Shown here: positions 37,632 through 49,008 of the stretch, in pieces
Layout: every line of letters begins with the position of its first letter
Position numbering within the stretch: the stretch's first letter is position 1
Assembly: GCA_032622095.1 (NCBI GenBank)
Contig: CP136065.1
Location: forward strand, 117,595,195 to 117,659,194
Direction: 5' to 3'
DNA length: 64,000 bases
Source of the DNA: Siphonodentalium dalli
Lineage: Eukaryota > Mollusca > Scaphopoda > Gadilida > Siphonodentaliidae
Program-made: the position numbers and the translations under genes
Notes under the pieces: generated by a model
Database searches by the model: none
The model's input: only the letters and a program-made list of their open reading frames with translations
Told to the model about the DNA's origin: nothing

Positions 37632-38045
37632 ATGATATGTATAGGGTCGTTGTCGGATACTTTAATCTCCGAAGGCGCAGGGCAAAGTAAGTCATCACCT
37701 CATCTAATGAATCTTCCACCGTACAGAAACATAGGTACTTTCATCTTTTTGTTTAGTTTACTGATTATTATAGCTAATGACGTCGAAGTTCAACCAGGGC
37801 CGATGGAACCAGAAACTATTTATATATTTCATTATAATATTCGTAGTCTCAGAAACAAAATATCAAAGCTTGCTGAGCATATAGAAGATTACGATATCGT
37901 ATGCTTTACCGAGACGCACCTAGATAAAAATGTGCATAACAACTCCATATTATTTTCCAATTTTCAAGCTCAGTTCAGACTTGATAGAAATGAACACGGA
38001 GGAGGTCTGGCTGTGTATTTTGCATCCAGCCTTGTGTATAAATAA
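37632..38045 (+). pseudogene. LINE 5' ORF: 2A-like motif and endonuclease start
   Basis: A 137-residue fragment of the retrotransposon polyprotein. A hydrophobic run at residues 37-48 is followed by DVEVQPGP at residues 50-57 (37779-37802). This resembles the 2A ribosome-skipping consensus D-V/I-E-x-N-P-G-P, except that Gln replaces Asn. The endonuclease begins with NIRSL (residues 69-73) and FTETHL (92-97), whose Glu is a conserved catalytic position in APE-type enzymes that nick target DNA. The frame stops at 38045 in mid-domain, where a frameshift is needed to continue. The annotated start is only the limit of the open frame. Confidence 0.85.
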
Positions 38046-38204
38046 TTACCTGAATTTGGGTTTGATGACGAAATTTTGTGGTTTGAAATTGGAACCAGGC
38101 AGAAATTTCTTTTCTGCGTAACTTACAGGTCTGAGCGTGAATGATGCTTAGACTCTTACTATAGGAATCTTGACAAGTCCGTTGTCAAGGCCCTAGCATA
38201 TAAT

Positions 38205-38762
38205 ATGTCATTAGTCATGGTTGGAGATCTAAATTGCAATTTATTAAATCGCGATGGTGAGCTTCAAAAAATCATGAGCAAATGGACCCTTGACAACGTA
38301 ATTAAAGAGCCAACTCGAATAGGTGTGAACTCAGCAACACTCTTAGATCCGATTATATTAAGTGATAGTCTAGTTTACCTAAACCCGTTCACTATTGATC
38401 TAGGCTTATCAGACCATAGAGCAACATATGTAGAAATTTCATTTCCAAATCCTAGGAAAAAGTCATATCAACGGAATGTTTGGAATTACTTCGAAATTAA
38501 TGCAATCAAATGGTCAGACATTCTCGTGAGCACAGGTCACTCCGATATAAATAAGATTGTAGACGTTTTTACTCACATTTTCCTAACAATTGCTCGTAAA
38601 TATATCCCATTCCAATCAGTTACTATACGTGAGAATGACAAACCATGGTTTGACAGTTTAATAAGAAAACATATTCGGAAACGCGACCGCCTCAGAAAGA
38701 AAGCGCTGCGCACAAATCTTCCTAGTGCCTGGGATAAATATAAAGCAACCCGCAACAAATAA
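38205..38762 (+). pseudogene. LINE endonuclease C-terminal half and linker
   Basis: A 185-residue fragment continuing the endonuclease. GDLNCN (residues 7-12) corresponds to the GDxN catalytic motif, and SDHR (69-72) to the terminal SDH motif of APE endonucleases. A basic linker (KHIRKRDRLRKKA) follows, as is usual before the reverse transcriptase. It stops at 38762. The following 600 bp hold the next part in shifted frames. The key endonuclease residues are intact, but the gene is broken on both sides. Confidence 0.85.
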
Positions 38763-39415
38763 CTTGAAAAAGTCAGCCAAAGATAAATATTTAGCAAGCC
38801 TCGATGAAAACTTGAAAGTAAAGGAGCCAAAAACAATTCTGGCATGTCACTAAACAATTACTTAATAATTTCTCCAATAACGAGAAAATTCCGCCACTAA
38901 ACTTTACCAACATAATTTTTGAGGACGATTATCAAAAGGCACAGGTCTTAAATTCAATTTTCACGCGAAATAGTACATTAGAAAATGAAAAATCGACATT
39001 ACCGAAATTTGCAGAAAGAACAACCGAAAAAATAGAAAAGATCAAAACTACTGCGGAGGACTTATCAAATTTTTATTTTTATTTTACACACAAATAAAGC
39101 CAAGGGTCCCGATGGTATAAGTAACAAAATGCTAAGGGAAACACATGGCTCCGTTTGCAAACCACTTAAAATAATTTATCTTTAAAGAGCTGTTGTTTCC
39201 CCTCAGCTTGGAAGAAAGCCGATGTGATGCCCCTCTTTAAAAAAGGTGATAAGCATGACCCTTTAAATTATCGTCCGATATCTCTTATAAGTTGTGTCGG
39301 CAAGGTACTTGAGAGATTAGTTTTAATGAAATTCTAAGCCATTTGAAAACTCACAACCTTTTATATAAGCATCAATCTGGATTTATACCTGGTCATAGTA
39401 CCGAATTTCAACTAA
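38763..39415 (+). pseudogene. LINE linker and N-terminal reverse transcriptase, frameshifted
   Basis: No single open frame spans this part, but the typical motifs appear in alternating frames: KAKGPDG near 39095, then ADVMPLFKKGDK, NYRPISLIS and GKVLERL at about 39210-39327. These are the first conserved blocks of the non-LTR reverse transcriptase palm and fingers. Several indels separate them. Confidence 0.8.
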
Positions 39416-41047
39416 TTGAAATCATTCATAATATCCACTGTGCAATCGACGAGGGTCAAACCTTGCTGTGCAGTCTTTTTCGATATTTCCAAAGCGTTTG
39501 ACAAAGTCTGGCACCGTGGTCTTGTTTTAAAATTAGAGAAATATGGTTTGAAAGGTAATATTCTGAAATGGATTATAAACTATCTACAAAATAGACAGCA
39601 AAGAGTTGGAGTCAATTCAAGCTTTTCGCAGTACTCCTCAATATCAGCTGGTGTGCCCCAGGGATCTGTAGTCGGGCCTCTGATGTTTTTAATTTACATT
39701 AATGACATTGCCGATGGAATTAAATCTAGCACAATACTTTATGCTGACGACACATGTTTAATCAACAGTGATAGTGATACTTATAACCTTCAATCGACAG
39801 TCAATAGTGACATGAACAAACTCAGAGACTGGGCTGAAAATTGGTGTGTCCAATTTAATAGTAGTAAAACTAATCTAATATTATTTTCCAAGCCAAGTGT
39901 TGTTAAACCTACAATCATATTCGACGGGGTAACCCTAGCATACTCTAATAGCCACAAACACCTAGGATTGGATATTGACGACAACCTAACTTGGAACACA
40001 CACATTGGTAATATATGCACGAACGCGTACGCGCGCCTGTCACATTTGCGTAAACTAAGAACAATGCTAAATCGCGAAACACTTCAAACCCTCTATTTAT
40101 CCCATGTTCGATCCCTTATGGAATACGCTAGTAACGTTTGGTCTGGTGCACCTGATTACTTACTAATAGATCTAGAAGATGTTCAATACGAAGCGACTAG
40201 AATAGTCACCGGTTGCACCAGATCGGTTCCAAATATTAGACTTCTGACCGAACTAGGCTGGGAGACGTTAGAAACTCGAAGATATTGCAAACAGGTTTCA
40301 ACATTCCAAAATATAGTAAACGAAAAAACACCTAGCTATTTGACAGACCTTATACCACCCAAATTCAGCGCCCGAAATGACCATGATACCAGAAATGCAT
40401 CAAATTTTATCCCTATGAAATGCAACTACAAAAGAAAAGAGTCCACCTTCTTGCCCAAGTGTATAAATGACTGGAATAAACGCGATACAAAAATAAGAAA
40501 TATGAACTATGAATGTTTTCGACAATCACTTATTCCCAATCCGGTTAAACCTCCTAGCTATTTTTCTACAGGGAAACGATCATTAAATATCTTACAATGT
40601 CGTCTCAGGTGCGAATGCAGCGAACTCCAATCAGATAAATACTTCAATTATATTGCGGTGTCCAAAGCCTGTAGATGCGGCGATGGTGAAGAAAACAAAC
40701 GCATTTCATTATTTTTTCCAATGTCAATTGCATATTATTCCAAGAGTAGACATGCTGAACAAGCTACTACGATTACATATTTATTCAGTAAAAACTTTAC
40801 TATTTGGAGATCCAAGTTTTCAAATTCCAATAATGAAGACATTTTCAAGGCTGTTCAAATCTTTATAAGAGACACACCCAGGATGAGAACATACGAATTT
40901 CAACCGCAGCTGACTACTAGGAAAACAAAAACAATAAATAACAAGAAAACCATATTCAGAAATGGTAACGCCACCAAGATTATATTATTACATATAAATA
41001 GAAATTATAAAAAATACATAAAATATTTTGATAACAATTGCGTTTAA
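39416..41047 (+). pseudogene. LINE reverse transcriptase and C-terminal domain
   Basis: A 543-residue open frame. FFDISKAFDKVWH (residues 21-33) is the first catalytic-aspartate block, AGVPQGSVVGP (78-88) the template-grip block, and YADD (109-112; 39740-39751) the catalytic core. Thumb and connector follow. Near residue 410 a CRCG segment should lead into a Cys/His knuckle, but the matching HYFFQC and LLNKL residues lie in the frame of 40653-40868, so an indel pair has shifted the frame before it recovers near FKAVQIFI. The true domain starts upstream; a frameshift near 39450 separates it from IIHNIHCAIDEG. The element is inactive. Confidence 0.9.
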
Positions 41048-41335
41048 ACAAGTAATCCTTCAAATTATTACTAACAAAGCAAGTAAATGACTGTGGGATC
41101 ACTCAACAGATTATAAAGACTTGGACTTAGTATACTGTAAATACTGGGACTGTATATTTTTTAATTTTAATCTAATAAATTAAAATTAAAAGATAAAATT
41201 TAGCAAGTAGTAAAAGTTAATTTTCTCATTTTTTTTTTGGTTAAATAAAGCAATAATTTAAATGTTAAATTTAGTTTAAAAAAAAATATGATTGACCCGG
41301 GCTCTTCCAATGTTTGCGCGACTGAACTGGTCAAT

Positions 41336-41562
41336 TGTTCTTAAGAAGTTGTTTTGAGAATTACTATGGAGGGAAATAGTTATGGCTGTGGCTTCGCAAG
41401 TAATTGACTTGATGTTAACAAATCTGAACTCCAGTAAACCAAGGACGCTCCATACCAAATATAAGGTCAATAAATCATTCTTTAGAAGTTGTTTTAAGAT
41501 TTACTATGGAGGGAAAGAATTGTGGTGCTGGCTTCGCAACTATTTGACCTCATTGTAACACA
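41336..41562. repeat. 140-bp direct repeat
   Basis: AGAAGTTGTTTT, then TTACTATGGAGGGAAA and GGCTTCGCAA, occurs at 41344 and again at 41484, with similar spacing and about 80-85% similarity by eye. Confidence 0.75.
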
Positions 41563-41951
41563 TATAAATATTAGTCACTCAGGCAATAGATGTATCTATT
41601 CTGTATATTAAGTTATTGGGTCTTACGTGTCTTGAGATGCCTAAATATTTTTTGATGGACAGGTCGCACACGCGCAAGGGACCCCCGCCAATCTTCTCTG
41701 TTGGGATTCCAATTGTTGGCTTACTAAATATGCACATATGCCTAAGATACAGTCGCGCGCGAAGCGCTCTCCCGTAGGTCGGGTTTTGGATCCCAGTTAA
41801 TGAAAATATCATCAGAAATAATCGGTTTCCCTCCCCCCAATAAACATCCATATATTCAATATACATGTTTTTGGAGCAGAATTAGGTAGTCCATATTGGA
41901 CGCCATCGTGGTTTTTTATTTCTTTTTTAATTTCACACATATTTATTAGTT
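41562..41951. other. Non-coding, nothing recognised
   Basis: No gene. A GCGCGAAGCGC word lies at about 41757-41767. Confidence 0.4.
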
Positions 41952-42218
41952 ATGTGGATCTAGTTCTCATTAAACCTCACATCTTTATATTGGTTATGTG
42001 GATTGAGTTATCATTAAACCTCACATCCTTATATTGGTTACAGTAATGCCCAATGTAATTGACCACTTGACCACATCATAATTATGGGTAATTTATCTGG
42101 ATTTAAAATCCTGAAAAATTACCCATAATTCTGCTGTGGTTAAGTAGTCAATAACTTTGGACATTACTGTATGGGGATTGAGTTATCATTAAACCTCACA
42201 TCCCTATATTGGTTACAG
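41952..42218. repeat. 46-bp tandem repeat interrupted by a MITE
   Basis: Three copies of a 45-46-bp unit containing GAGTTATCATTAAACCTCAC and ATATTGGTTA, starting at about 41952, 41998 and 42172. The second and third are separated by the palindromic element at 42043-42170. Confidence 0.85.
42043..42170. mobile_element. TA-flanked palindromic MITE
   Basis: Starts CAGTAATGCCCAATGTAATT and ends TAACTTTGGACATTACTG, with TA on both outer sides. The arms pair through GACCACTTGACCACA and AATTATGGGTAATTT against their complements. TA target duplication and CAGT-type ends suggest a Tc1/mariner-derived MITE. Confidence 0.7.
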
Positions 42219-42310
42219 TAATGCCCAAAGTAATTGACCACTTAACCACAGCAGAATTATGGGTAATTTTTCAGCATTTAAAATCATGACAAATTACCTA
42301 TTCGAACTGT
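42216..42310. mobile_element. Second, truncated copy of the TA-flanked MITE
   Basis: Begins GTTACAGTAATGCCCAAAGT and runs through GGGTAATTTTTCAGCATTTA to about ACAAATTACC. The right terminus is lost. It follows the third 46-bp unit, so unit and MITE end may have duplicated together. Confidence 0.7.
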
Positions 42311-42656
42311 TACCCTCCAGGGTAAAGCATAATAACAAGTGATTTGCGGCCCGCCGTGTGACGCACCCTCACCCAATCAGAAGAGAGTAGAATGGGATGA
42401 AGGATGACAATACATTTTAATACAGATCTCAAATATACTTGAAGATTTCAGCACAGTATATATTGATAAACATAGTTACGTTCGGTGCTTGAACAAGAAC
42501 AAATTTTTTCGAGGTTAATAATGACCATCGGGGGCGGAACATGTCTAATATGGAAACCTAATTCATGCTTTCGTCTTTGCACACAAATCCCATCATCACA
42601 ACTTGACGTACAGATTTGTGACAACTAGTGATAAGCAACTTAAAAAACTAGCCGTA

Positions 42657-42930
42657 CAGAGACTGACGAGTGGGGTGTCCAAATAAATAGTCTCTACTTT
42701 CTGATTGTGAATACACCCGAGTCAAGGTAATTTCAATATATGTTGGACACATAACGGCCTTTCCGTTGCAATATAGTGGGATTTCCGACAGATGCTGTTT
42801 ATGTGCTAAAATGACATTTGAAGAGGGAATTTTTGCGAGAAAATTGTATCTATAAAAAAGAGTCCTTCGCTCAAATGGAGCCGGCTTGCGATCGGCAAAT
42901 GTGTATGTACAATTTATACTTACGTGTATA
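42657..42930. repeat. Inverted repeat B, right copy
   Basis: The reverse complement of 36285-36585, starting AGAGACTGACGAGTGGGGTG and ending near AATTTATACTTACG. The high similarity suggests a single element or duplication event. Confidence 0.85.
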
Positions 42931-43069
42931 GCTGTTGGGAACCATCTATCCGGTCTGAAAACTTGCTTTTATGGTGTTATTTAGATCATTCTGTAGTATT
43001 TGTGTTCTAAAAATAGAATTTTTCGTCTTGGCAAAAGCGACTTCCGATTATATGTGTGTACGGTTTATC

Positions 43070-44756
43070 CACTGAGGCGTTATTTCGCTAAAATCCGATT
43101 CAGATTCTGGATTTAGATTACAGATTGGTCCCCGTACGACTTGGTTCGGCAAAAGAACAGACCAGAAATTGGCAGAATCAGTAAACGAACAGACCGTAAT
43201 CTCAATTTCGTGGTAATCCGATTGGGATTCCGATTCCGATTACGGACTCAAATGTTCGTAATGTAAACAAATCGAGATTTCGCCACCTCAGAGTTTAAAA
43301 ACACAATAAAACATAAGAATCCGTCTCTTGTGTACAAATTATTGCAGAATATAAACGATCTATATCAAAGAATTTTAAATGCGGAGACAAATTTGTTTTA
43401 TTGAATGTAAACTGGGAGAATATTACTGAAATTAGCCAAATAATAACGCTATTGATAGTAACGCTGGGGGAGCACTTCGGTTGATGGCGAAGCAATTGCA
43501 AATCATTGTTGGTTGTCACTTTCATATGTCCATTTCATAATTCCATCCTTAAAATACCGCCCGAACGCATGTCGATTTCGAATTCGGCGGATACGTCACC
43601 ATTGACCGAATTCATATGAACCTGCATGGATATATGTCTTCTGCTGTGTTCGTTATTATAATGGTTCTTCTTATTCAAGAAATAGTAGGATTATATGGTA
43701 TCGATGGATTATCAGATACACGTATGTACTATCATCTAGTCTTAACGTTATAGCAATTTCAACAAACACTAAGATTGGAAAATTACCAACTTTTACTGGT
43801 TGAAAAAAATCAAACAATGAGAACAATGCCAACCTATATATGGTGTCGAATTAATGTCCAACTAATGTTGTGTCATGCATGAAATTTCCGACTGCTGGAA
43901 TGTACCAAAGTTTAGTTTAGATATATTTATTTCAAATATATGTCAAATTTAGATAACACATGATATATAACACATACATTTGTTTATACATACAAAGGAA
44001 TTGGGGGACAAGTACTGACTCACTTAAGGGTACCCCCTCTCCCATATGTTATTACACTGAAAAAATAAATAATTAGTAATGGCAAAGCAACATGACTACC
44101 AAAACAAGTTGAACATATATACAGATCACTGGACACCCCCTCTCCCGAGTTAGTCATAAGTTTGTATATGTATTTATTTAAAATCGGGTTTGTTTGTTGC
44201 GTTTGTTGGCTTGTATGTATCATTATTTGAAACAGTTAGTTAAAATAATCCTGATTTTCCTCACGTATGAATAACTGCACAGCTTAGCAAATTGTACCAA
44301 AGTTCGGGGTGGGGGTCGAGACACCCAATCAACCCCTGTCGTCATGTCCCTGTTCAACTGACAAGTTTCGTGTGTTCTTCACAACATCTTCGGAATTTGA
44401 TTCAGGAGGCCCAGAGCTGTCACGTTTAGATAGGCTTGCCCTCATCAATAAACACACTATAACTTGAAAAAAAAAGAAGATGCGATTAAGTCGGATTGGC
44501 AGCAAATTATGTGCCGTGTATATACACATAGAAGAAAAGCATGACTTTCACAACAAACATGAACTTTATAAATATAAGATACAAACGATACTTGTGTCAA
44601 ATACATGAGCCATGTTTGACGCTGGGAGAACATTAAACATAGTTTCGGAGACCACGTGGATTTCAAAATCTGACCTAGAATCGGGAATTAGCCCCGCCCC
44701 CGTAATCGGCTTTGGATTCTCAATCCGGATTTTAGCGAAATTACGACTCTGTGTAT
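43070..44756. mobile_element. Possible 1.7-kb TIR element C
   Basis: CACTGAGGCGTTATTTCGCT at 43070 is mirrored by AGCGAAATTACGACTCTGTG ending at 44756. Similarity extends about 65 bp inward (AAAATCCG-ATTCAGATTC). The interior carries several GATTACGG/CCGTAATC words. No transposase is present. The ends are diverged, so the call is tentative. Confidence 0.45.
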
Positions 44757-45057
44757 TTGAAAGCGACAGATTCATGGGTCGTCGCGATAACAAAGGTGGT
44801 CGAGGACTTTAGCGACATGCTGATAACTGAAGTGCAAGGATAAATGAGAAGAGAAAATGCCTGGCAAGAGCTCGATGTAATAACAGGATCGTCTGGTTAA
44901 TTTTTGGTCCCAATCCATTCCAAGCGTGTGTGGTCACTTTGCCCAAAATTGCCCCCCCCCCCCACCCCCGATAAAAATACTCACAAACTGGAATTATAGA
45001 ATAAAATTAAATCTTACATGTACATGTTTAGCAAATTCCGATTAAAATGCACAAACC

Positions 45058-45186
45058 ATCGCGCGCGACGAAGCGATCCAGTCGCTTTCGGTGTGAATAT
45101 AAAAATCGCGCGCTTTGAACCGCTACGGACGACAGAAAACGGCCGTAAAAATCGGGCGCTCGCGCCCGGTGTGGATTGACCCTTAA
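45058..45186. repeat. TTAA-ended repeat A, right copy
   Basis: The reverse complement of the repeat at 36039-36150, ending GGTGTGGATTGACCCTTAA. The two TTAA ends face outward, 9.15 kb apart. Confidence 0.7.
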
Positions 45187-46233
45187 TATAAATCCTCATG
45201 AAGGGTCGACGGTGCAATATAAGCAGGGGTAATCCACATGCGAGGGTATTGGTGACATGTTGTATACTTTCTAAGATTGACAAAACAATCCGAGACGTTA
45301 CGTATACTCGTTATATAATTAACAGTGACTGGTTACATTTTCGTCGCTCAGCTTAATTGTGTTTTCCCATATATGGGGGTGAGATCTGAGTACTACCTAA
45401 TTCCGAACAATTCAACCTCCCGTTCGTGTGAACAGGGAACAGATCATTCTGATGATAACATCAACATATATATACTCCAGATCATGCACCATCGGTATTA
45501 TCAGACACACAAGATTGATAGTGTGCTCCACGACATGACACGTCTGTTGGAATATATTAATATTATCTAGTAACATATATACATGAAGCCGCTATCGCCA
45601 TTAATACACACCCATCTACTGACTACGTTGTGGCGACTGATTTCGTGGTCGGTCTTTTGCATCGTATATGGGAACTTTGTATGTCATGCTTGCCACTCGA
45701 ATTTATAATCGAGTTTTAGCGTGTTCTTGTCACAGACGAAGAAAGCTTATGGAAGTATGTAAAAAGTACTTGGTTCACTACAAGTGTGTATACATTCACT
45801 AGACTAATTTTGTAGTCTGAGATTGACTGCGGTGATCATAGCAATTACCGCTTTTAACAATATTTACTTCCACTTACTTAAAAATTATTTTATGTGTATA
45901 TCAACGTTTTGTGTGACCGGACGTTCGGCAGGTATCAAGACATTATAGTTTCAAAAGTCCAGTCGCGAGTTCACTAACTGACAGTTTTAAATATATGCAC
46001 AAAGGAATTACTTATTTACAGATTATAAATTCAGATAAATCTTGAGAAATTAAACATATACGGTGACGAAAATATTTCTGTATAAATATAATTTCTAATG
46101 GACAAACACGAGTGTTATTGTTTCCATTGGTTCGTTGTTAGGGTCTATCACCCTTTTGGAAATAGAAGGGTGTCGTCAACAATAATATAAGACGTATTAT
46201 ATTCAGCATATTGAACCAAGAAATTGAAAACAA
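45187..46233. other. Non-coding, nothing recognised
   Basis: No credible gene. The open frame 45325-45570 has no known domain. Confidence 0.4.
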
Positions 46234-46395
46234 TTAAGAAATGAATGTAGTGGGTGTGTTATTGGGGGATACGGCGCAGTGGTCGCCGGTGTATATTGTG
46301 TAAACCGCGAAGCGAAGCGGTTTACACTAAATGTACCCCAACGACCACAACACCGCATCCCCCAATAACACACACCCACTGCATTAATTTCTTAT
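46234..46395. mobile_element. Palindromic MITE, copy 2 (TTAAGAAATGAATGTAGT family)
   Basis: Starts TTAAGAAATGAATGTAGT and ends in TAATTTCTTAT. Pairing is near-continuous through GGGTGTGTTATTGGGGGAT. The apex is GTAAACCGCGAAGCGAAGCGG and pairs on itself, with GCGAAGC twice (46307-46318). It shares termini with 185-319 but has a different interior, which implies one family with rapidly changing middles. Confidence 0.75.
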
Positions 46396-49008
46396 ATTTA
46401 TATAACTTTTTGATAATTTATTCCCATAAAAAAAAAGCTTACTGTATTCTTGTTTATTTTCACAAAATGGCCCATAATTTGAGACGAGCCCACGCAGCAC
46501 ATTAAATCAGCCCGATATAAGATTTCCAAACTCTTAGCTACGACAACGTGATCGATATAAATAACTGGCTTCAGAAGCAATTCCGTTGAACTTTAAAAAG
46601 CACGCCCAATTATTCTGCTGATAGCTTTTAGCGATTATGTCAGATTAGGTCAACAATTTGTAATTTCGTGTTCGTAATACACTCGAGAGATCTGCATTAT
46701 TGGGATGTAAACCGGATGACCCAATTGACAGTTGACCAATCAGCAAACAGGATTTAGTGTATCGCGGACAGGCTATGTAAATATTGTAAAGTACCCTTCT
46801 CTCGTGTAATAGCTCATCTCTTCGCACGCAATTACACCAATAAATGACACCATCAGAACACAGAATTAATATACGTAAATATAAAAAATACGTAGATATG
46901 CATGTATTTGTGGTATACTGATACAAAATATTCATTCATAAACAAGCCAATAATAATTCCATTCTACAAAAATATAATTGTATTTGTTCGTTCGTTTTTA
47001 ATGTCTGGAACCATGTGTATCGTTGAAGTCCAAATATATATATTTGCACATGGCGTATATATGGCTCACTTCCATGCACTAAAATAATCAGGATCCGTGA
47101 ACATTGGATGAGGCACTGACAGTTGAAAACGTCAAACTTAGTCCAACGAAGTGGACGGGGGGGGTTTAGATGTTCTTTCTTTGCTTATTGAATGAGGACC
47201 TTTGTATAATCGTAACTTATTAGAATGACCATGTTAGCAATTTCAATATAACATTAGGAAAAACAGGCGCGTAAATAGTCATAATAAGATAACTTTGCCG
47301 ATGTAGTATGATATTGACATTGTGTTACATACCACAGAAAATCAAGAATGTTGTTGTTAGCATTATAAAATTCAGCATATCTCACATATTGTGCGGATAA
47401 TCTGAACCAAATAATCGCCCTATTTTCTACATGTGACATATTATTTTTAAAATGCAATGCTTGAATGTTCGTTGCAATTGTTCTTTCTACTGACCACCTA
47501 AGTGATAACTATTTTCAAGAACTTTGCGCTGTAAAAGGACACCAAATGTTGAACACCCGACACTGATAACATGGATGCGTGGGTGATGCTTTCGAAACTA
47601 ATGTTTCTGGGGAAAAAACAATTCAAGAACAATTCTTTTTAATTTGAGAATACTGGTACTGGGATACCACACATTTAGAGAAAAGCATGGTGAAGTGAAC
47701 AAGGTTAAGCTATTCAATTTATCCAATTACGACCATAAAACACCCTTTTCTGCAACAGTAGTTTCAAATGAACATTGAGCACCCATGCTATCTTAAAACA
47801 GAAATTTAGTAGATGCTTCAATATGAACCAGACAATGATGCCATGAATGCTTCAGCCTGTCAGATATGTTGTGCTTTTTTCTAAATTATACGCCTGACAC
47901 ATTGCAATTGCATTGCGTCTATCCTATATTTCCTTCTCTCGCTCAAACCCGTTCTGCTTCTCAAATATGCTGCTAATGCTTATACTATGTAATCTATATC
48001 CAATGACTAAACAAATAGTTCATTATCTATAATATCTATACTCACGTTTATACAGATCCGCCTTCACTCCAATAGTCTTGTTATATATAACACAACGGAC
48101 ACGCAACCTTCATACACACGTGTAGATAATACATTATTCATAGCTCTTTCTTTCTAATACTCATAACTTACGTTTTCAGTTGACTAGTTTCCTGGTATTG
48201 TAGATTTTAAATAACCACTTTAATTACTCTCTATGCAATATTTTGCCACGTGAAGTTTCAAAAAATGTGCATTTGATGTGTCTTTTTTATACATCCACGA
48301 GATCCACTATTTTATTCGAACGACATTTTCAGCTTGCATATGAACAAAACAATGTAAATACGCTGCCAGAGATGATAATTGTTCGTGGTTATGTAATGGA
48401 TATATAAGTTTCTTTTTTTTTCGGATTTAAAGACGCGCATGTGGTCACTTCTAATCTCGAAACTGCGAAGTTCTAAATTCTCGCAATGGGAGATAATGCG
48501 CTGAAGACGTAAAGGCGCAATCAATAGCAAATGAGTGCAAAACAAAACGTGATCAAACTTGCCAGTGAATATATTTATTTGACCATATAAACCTGATAGT
48601 TTAGCCTTGAGCTATTTGCGATGACTATCATTGGTAAGATTAGCCAAGAGGCCATCACCTTAACCCCACCATAGTGCAATGATAATTGTTTGGTGGAATA
48701 TATCCTTATGGTATTAGGTCCAATTGATAAATCACATATGCCTTCATCTCAGCAAATTGTATAATTATTCAAGTCTGTACAATCAGTGGCAGATCTGCTA
48801 AATAACATCATCTGCGGTTGAACATATACGTTTGTTTCCAACCTTGGGGATGTATATTTTATTCTTATACACCAGTTGATGATGGTGCGAAGAAAGAATG
48901 AAAGTCGCATGATAACAACTCACATATAAATACACAACAATGTTATGTCATAACTTGTCGAAATACATTTTAATGCACGACAAATATACGCATCTTTCTT
49001 TTTTTCAG
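46396..49008. other. Probable intron or intergenic sequence upstream of the receptor exon
   Basis: No exon was recognised. The last bases are a strong acceptor: a T-rich run followed by CAG at 49006-49008. If the receptor gene is intact, this is part of its last intron. I searched by eye for the ligand-binding and M1-M3 motifs in this interval and found none. Confidence 0.45.

Larger units (their letters stand above)
37632..41210 (+). mobile_element. Decayed CR1/L2-type LINE
   Basis: An almost complete non-LTR retrotransposon ORF2 region on the plus strand. In order it has a 2A-like motif, an apurinic endonuclease, a reverse transcriptase and a C-terminal Cys/His segment, split by several frameshifts and stops. 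The 3' non-coding end is AT-rich with an AATAAATTAAAATTAAAAG-type tail near 41175-41200. No separate ORF1 was recognised upstream. CR1/L2-like is inferred from domain order and motif style; the exact clade would need a phylogeny. The element sits between inverted repeats A and B. Confidence 0.9.

Noticed and set aside
45325-45570. Possible upstream receptor exon
   Set aside because: It lies on the right strand, upstream of the receptor exon, but has none of the transmembrane or Cys-loop motifs.
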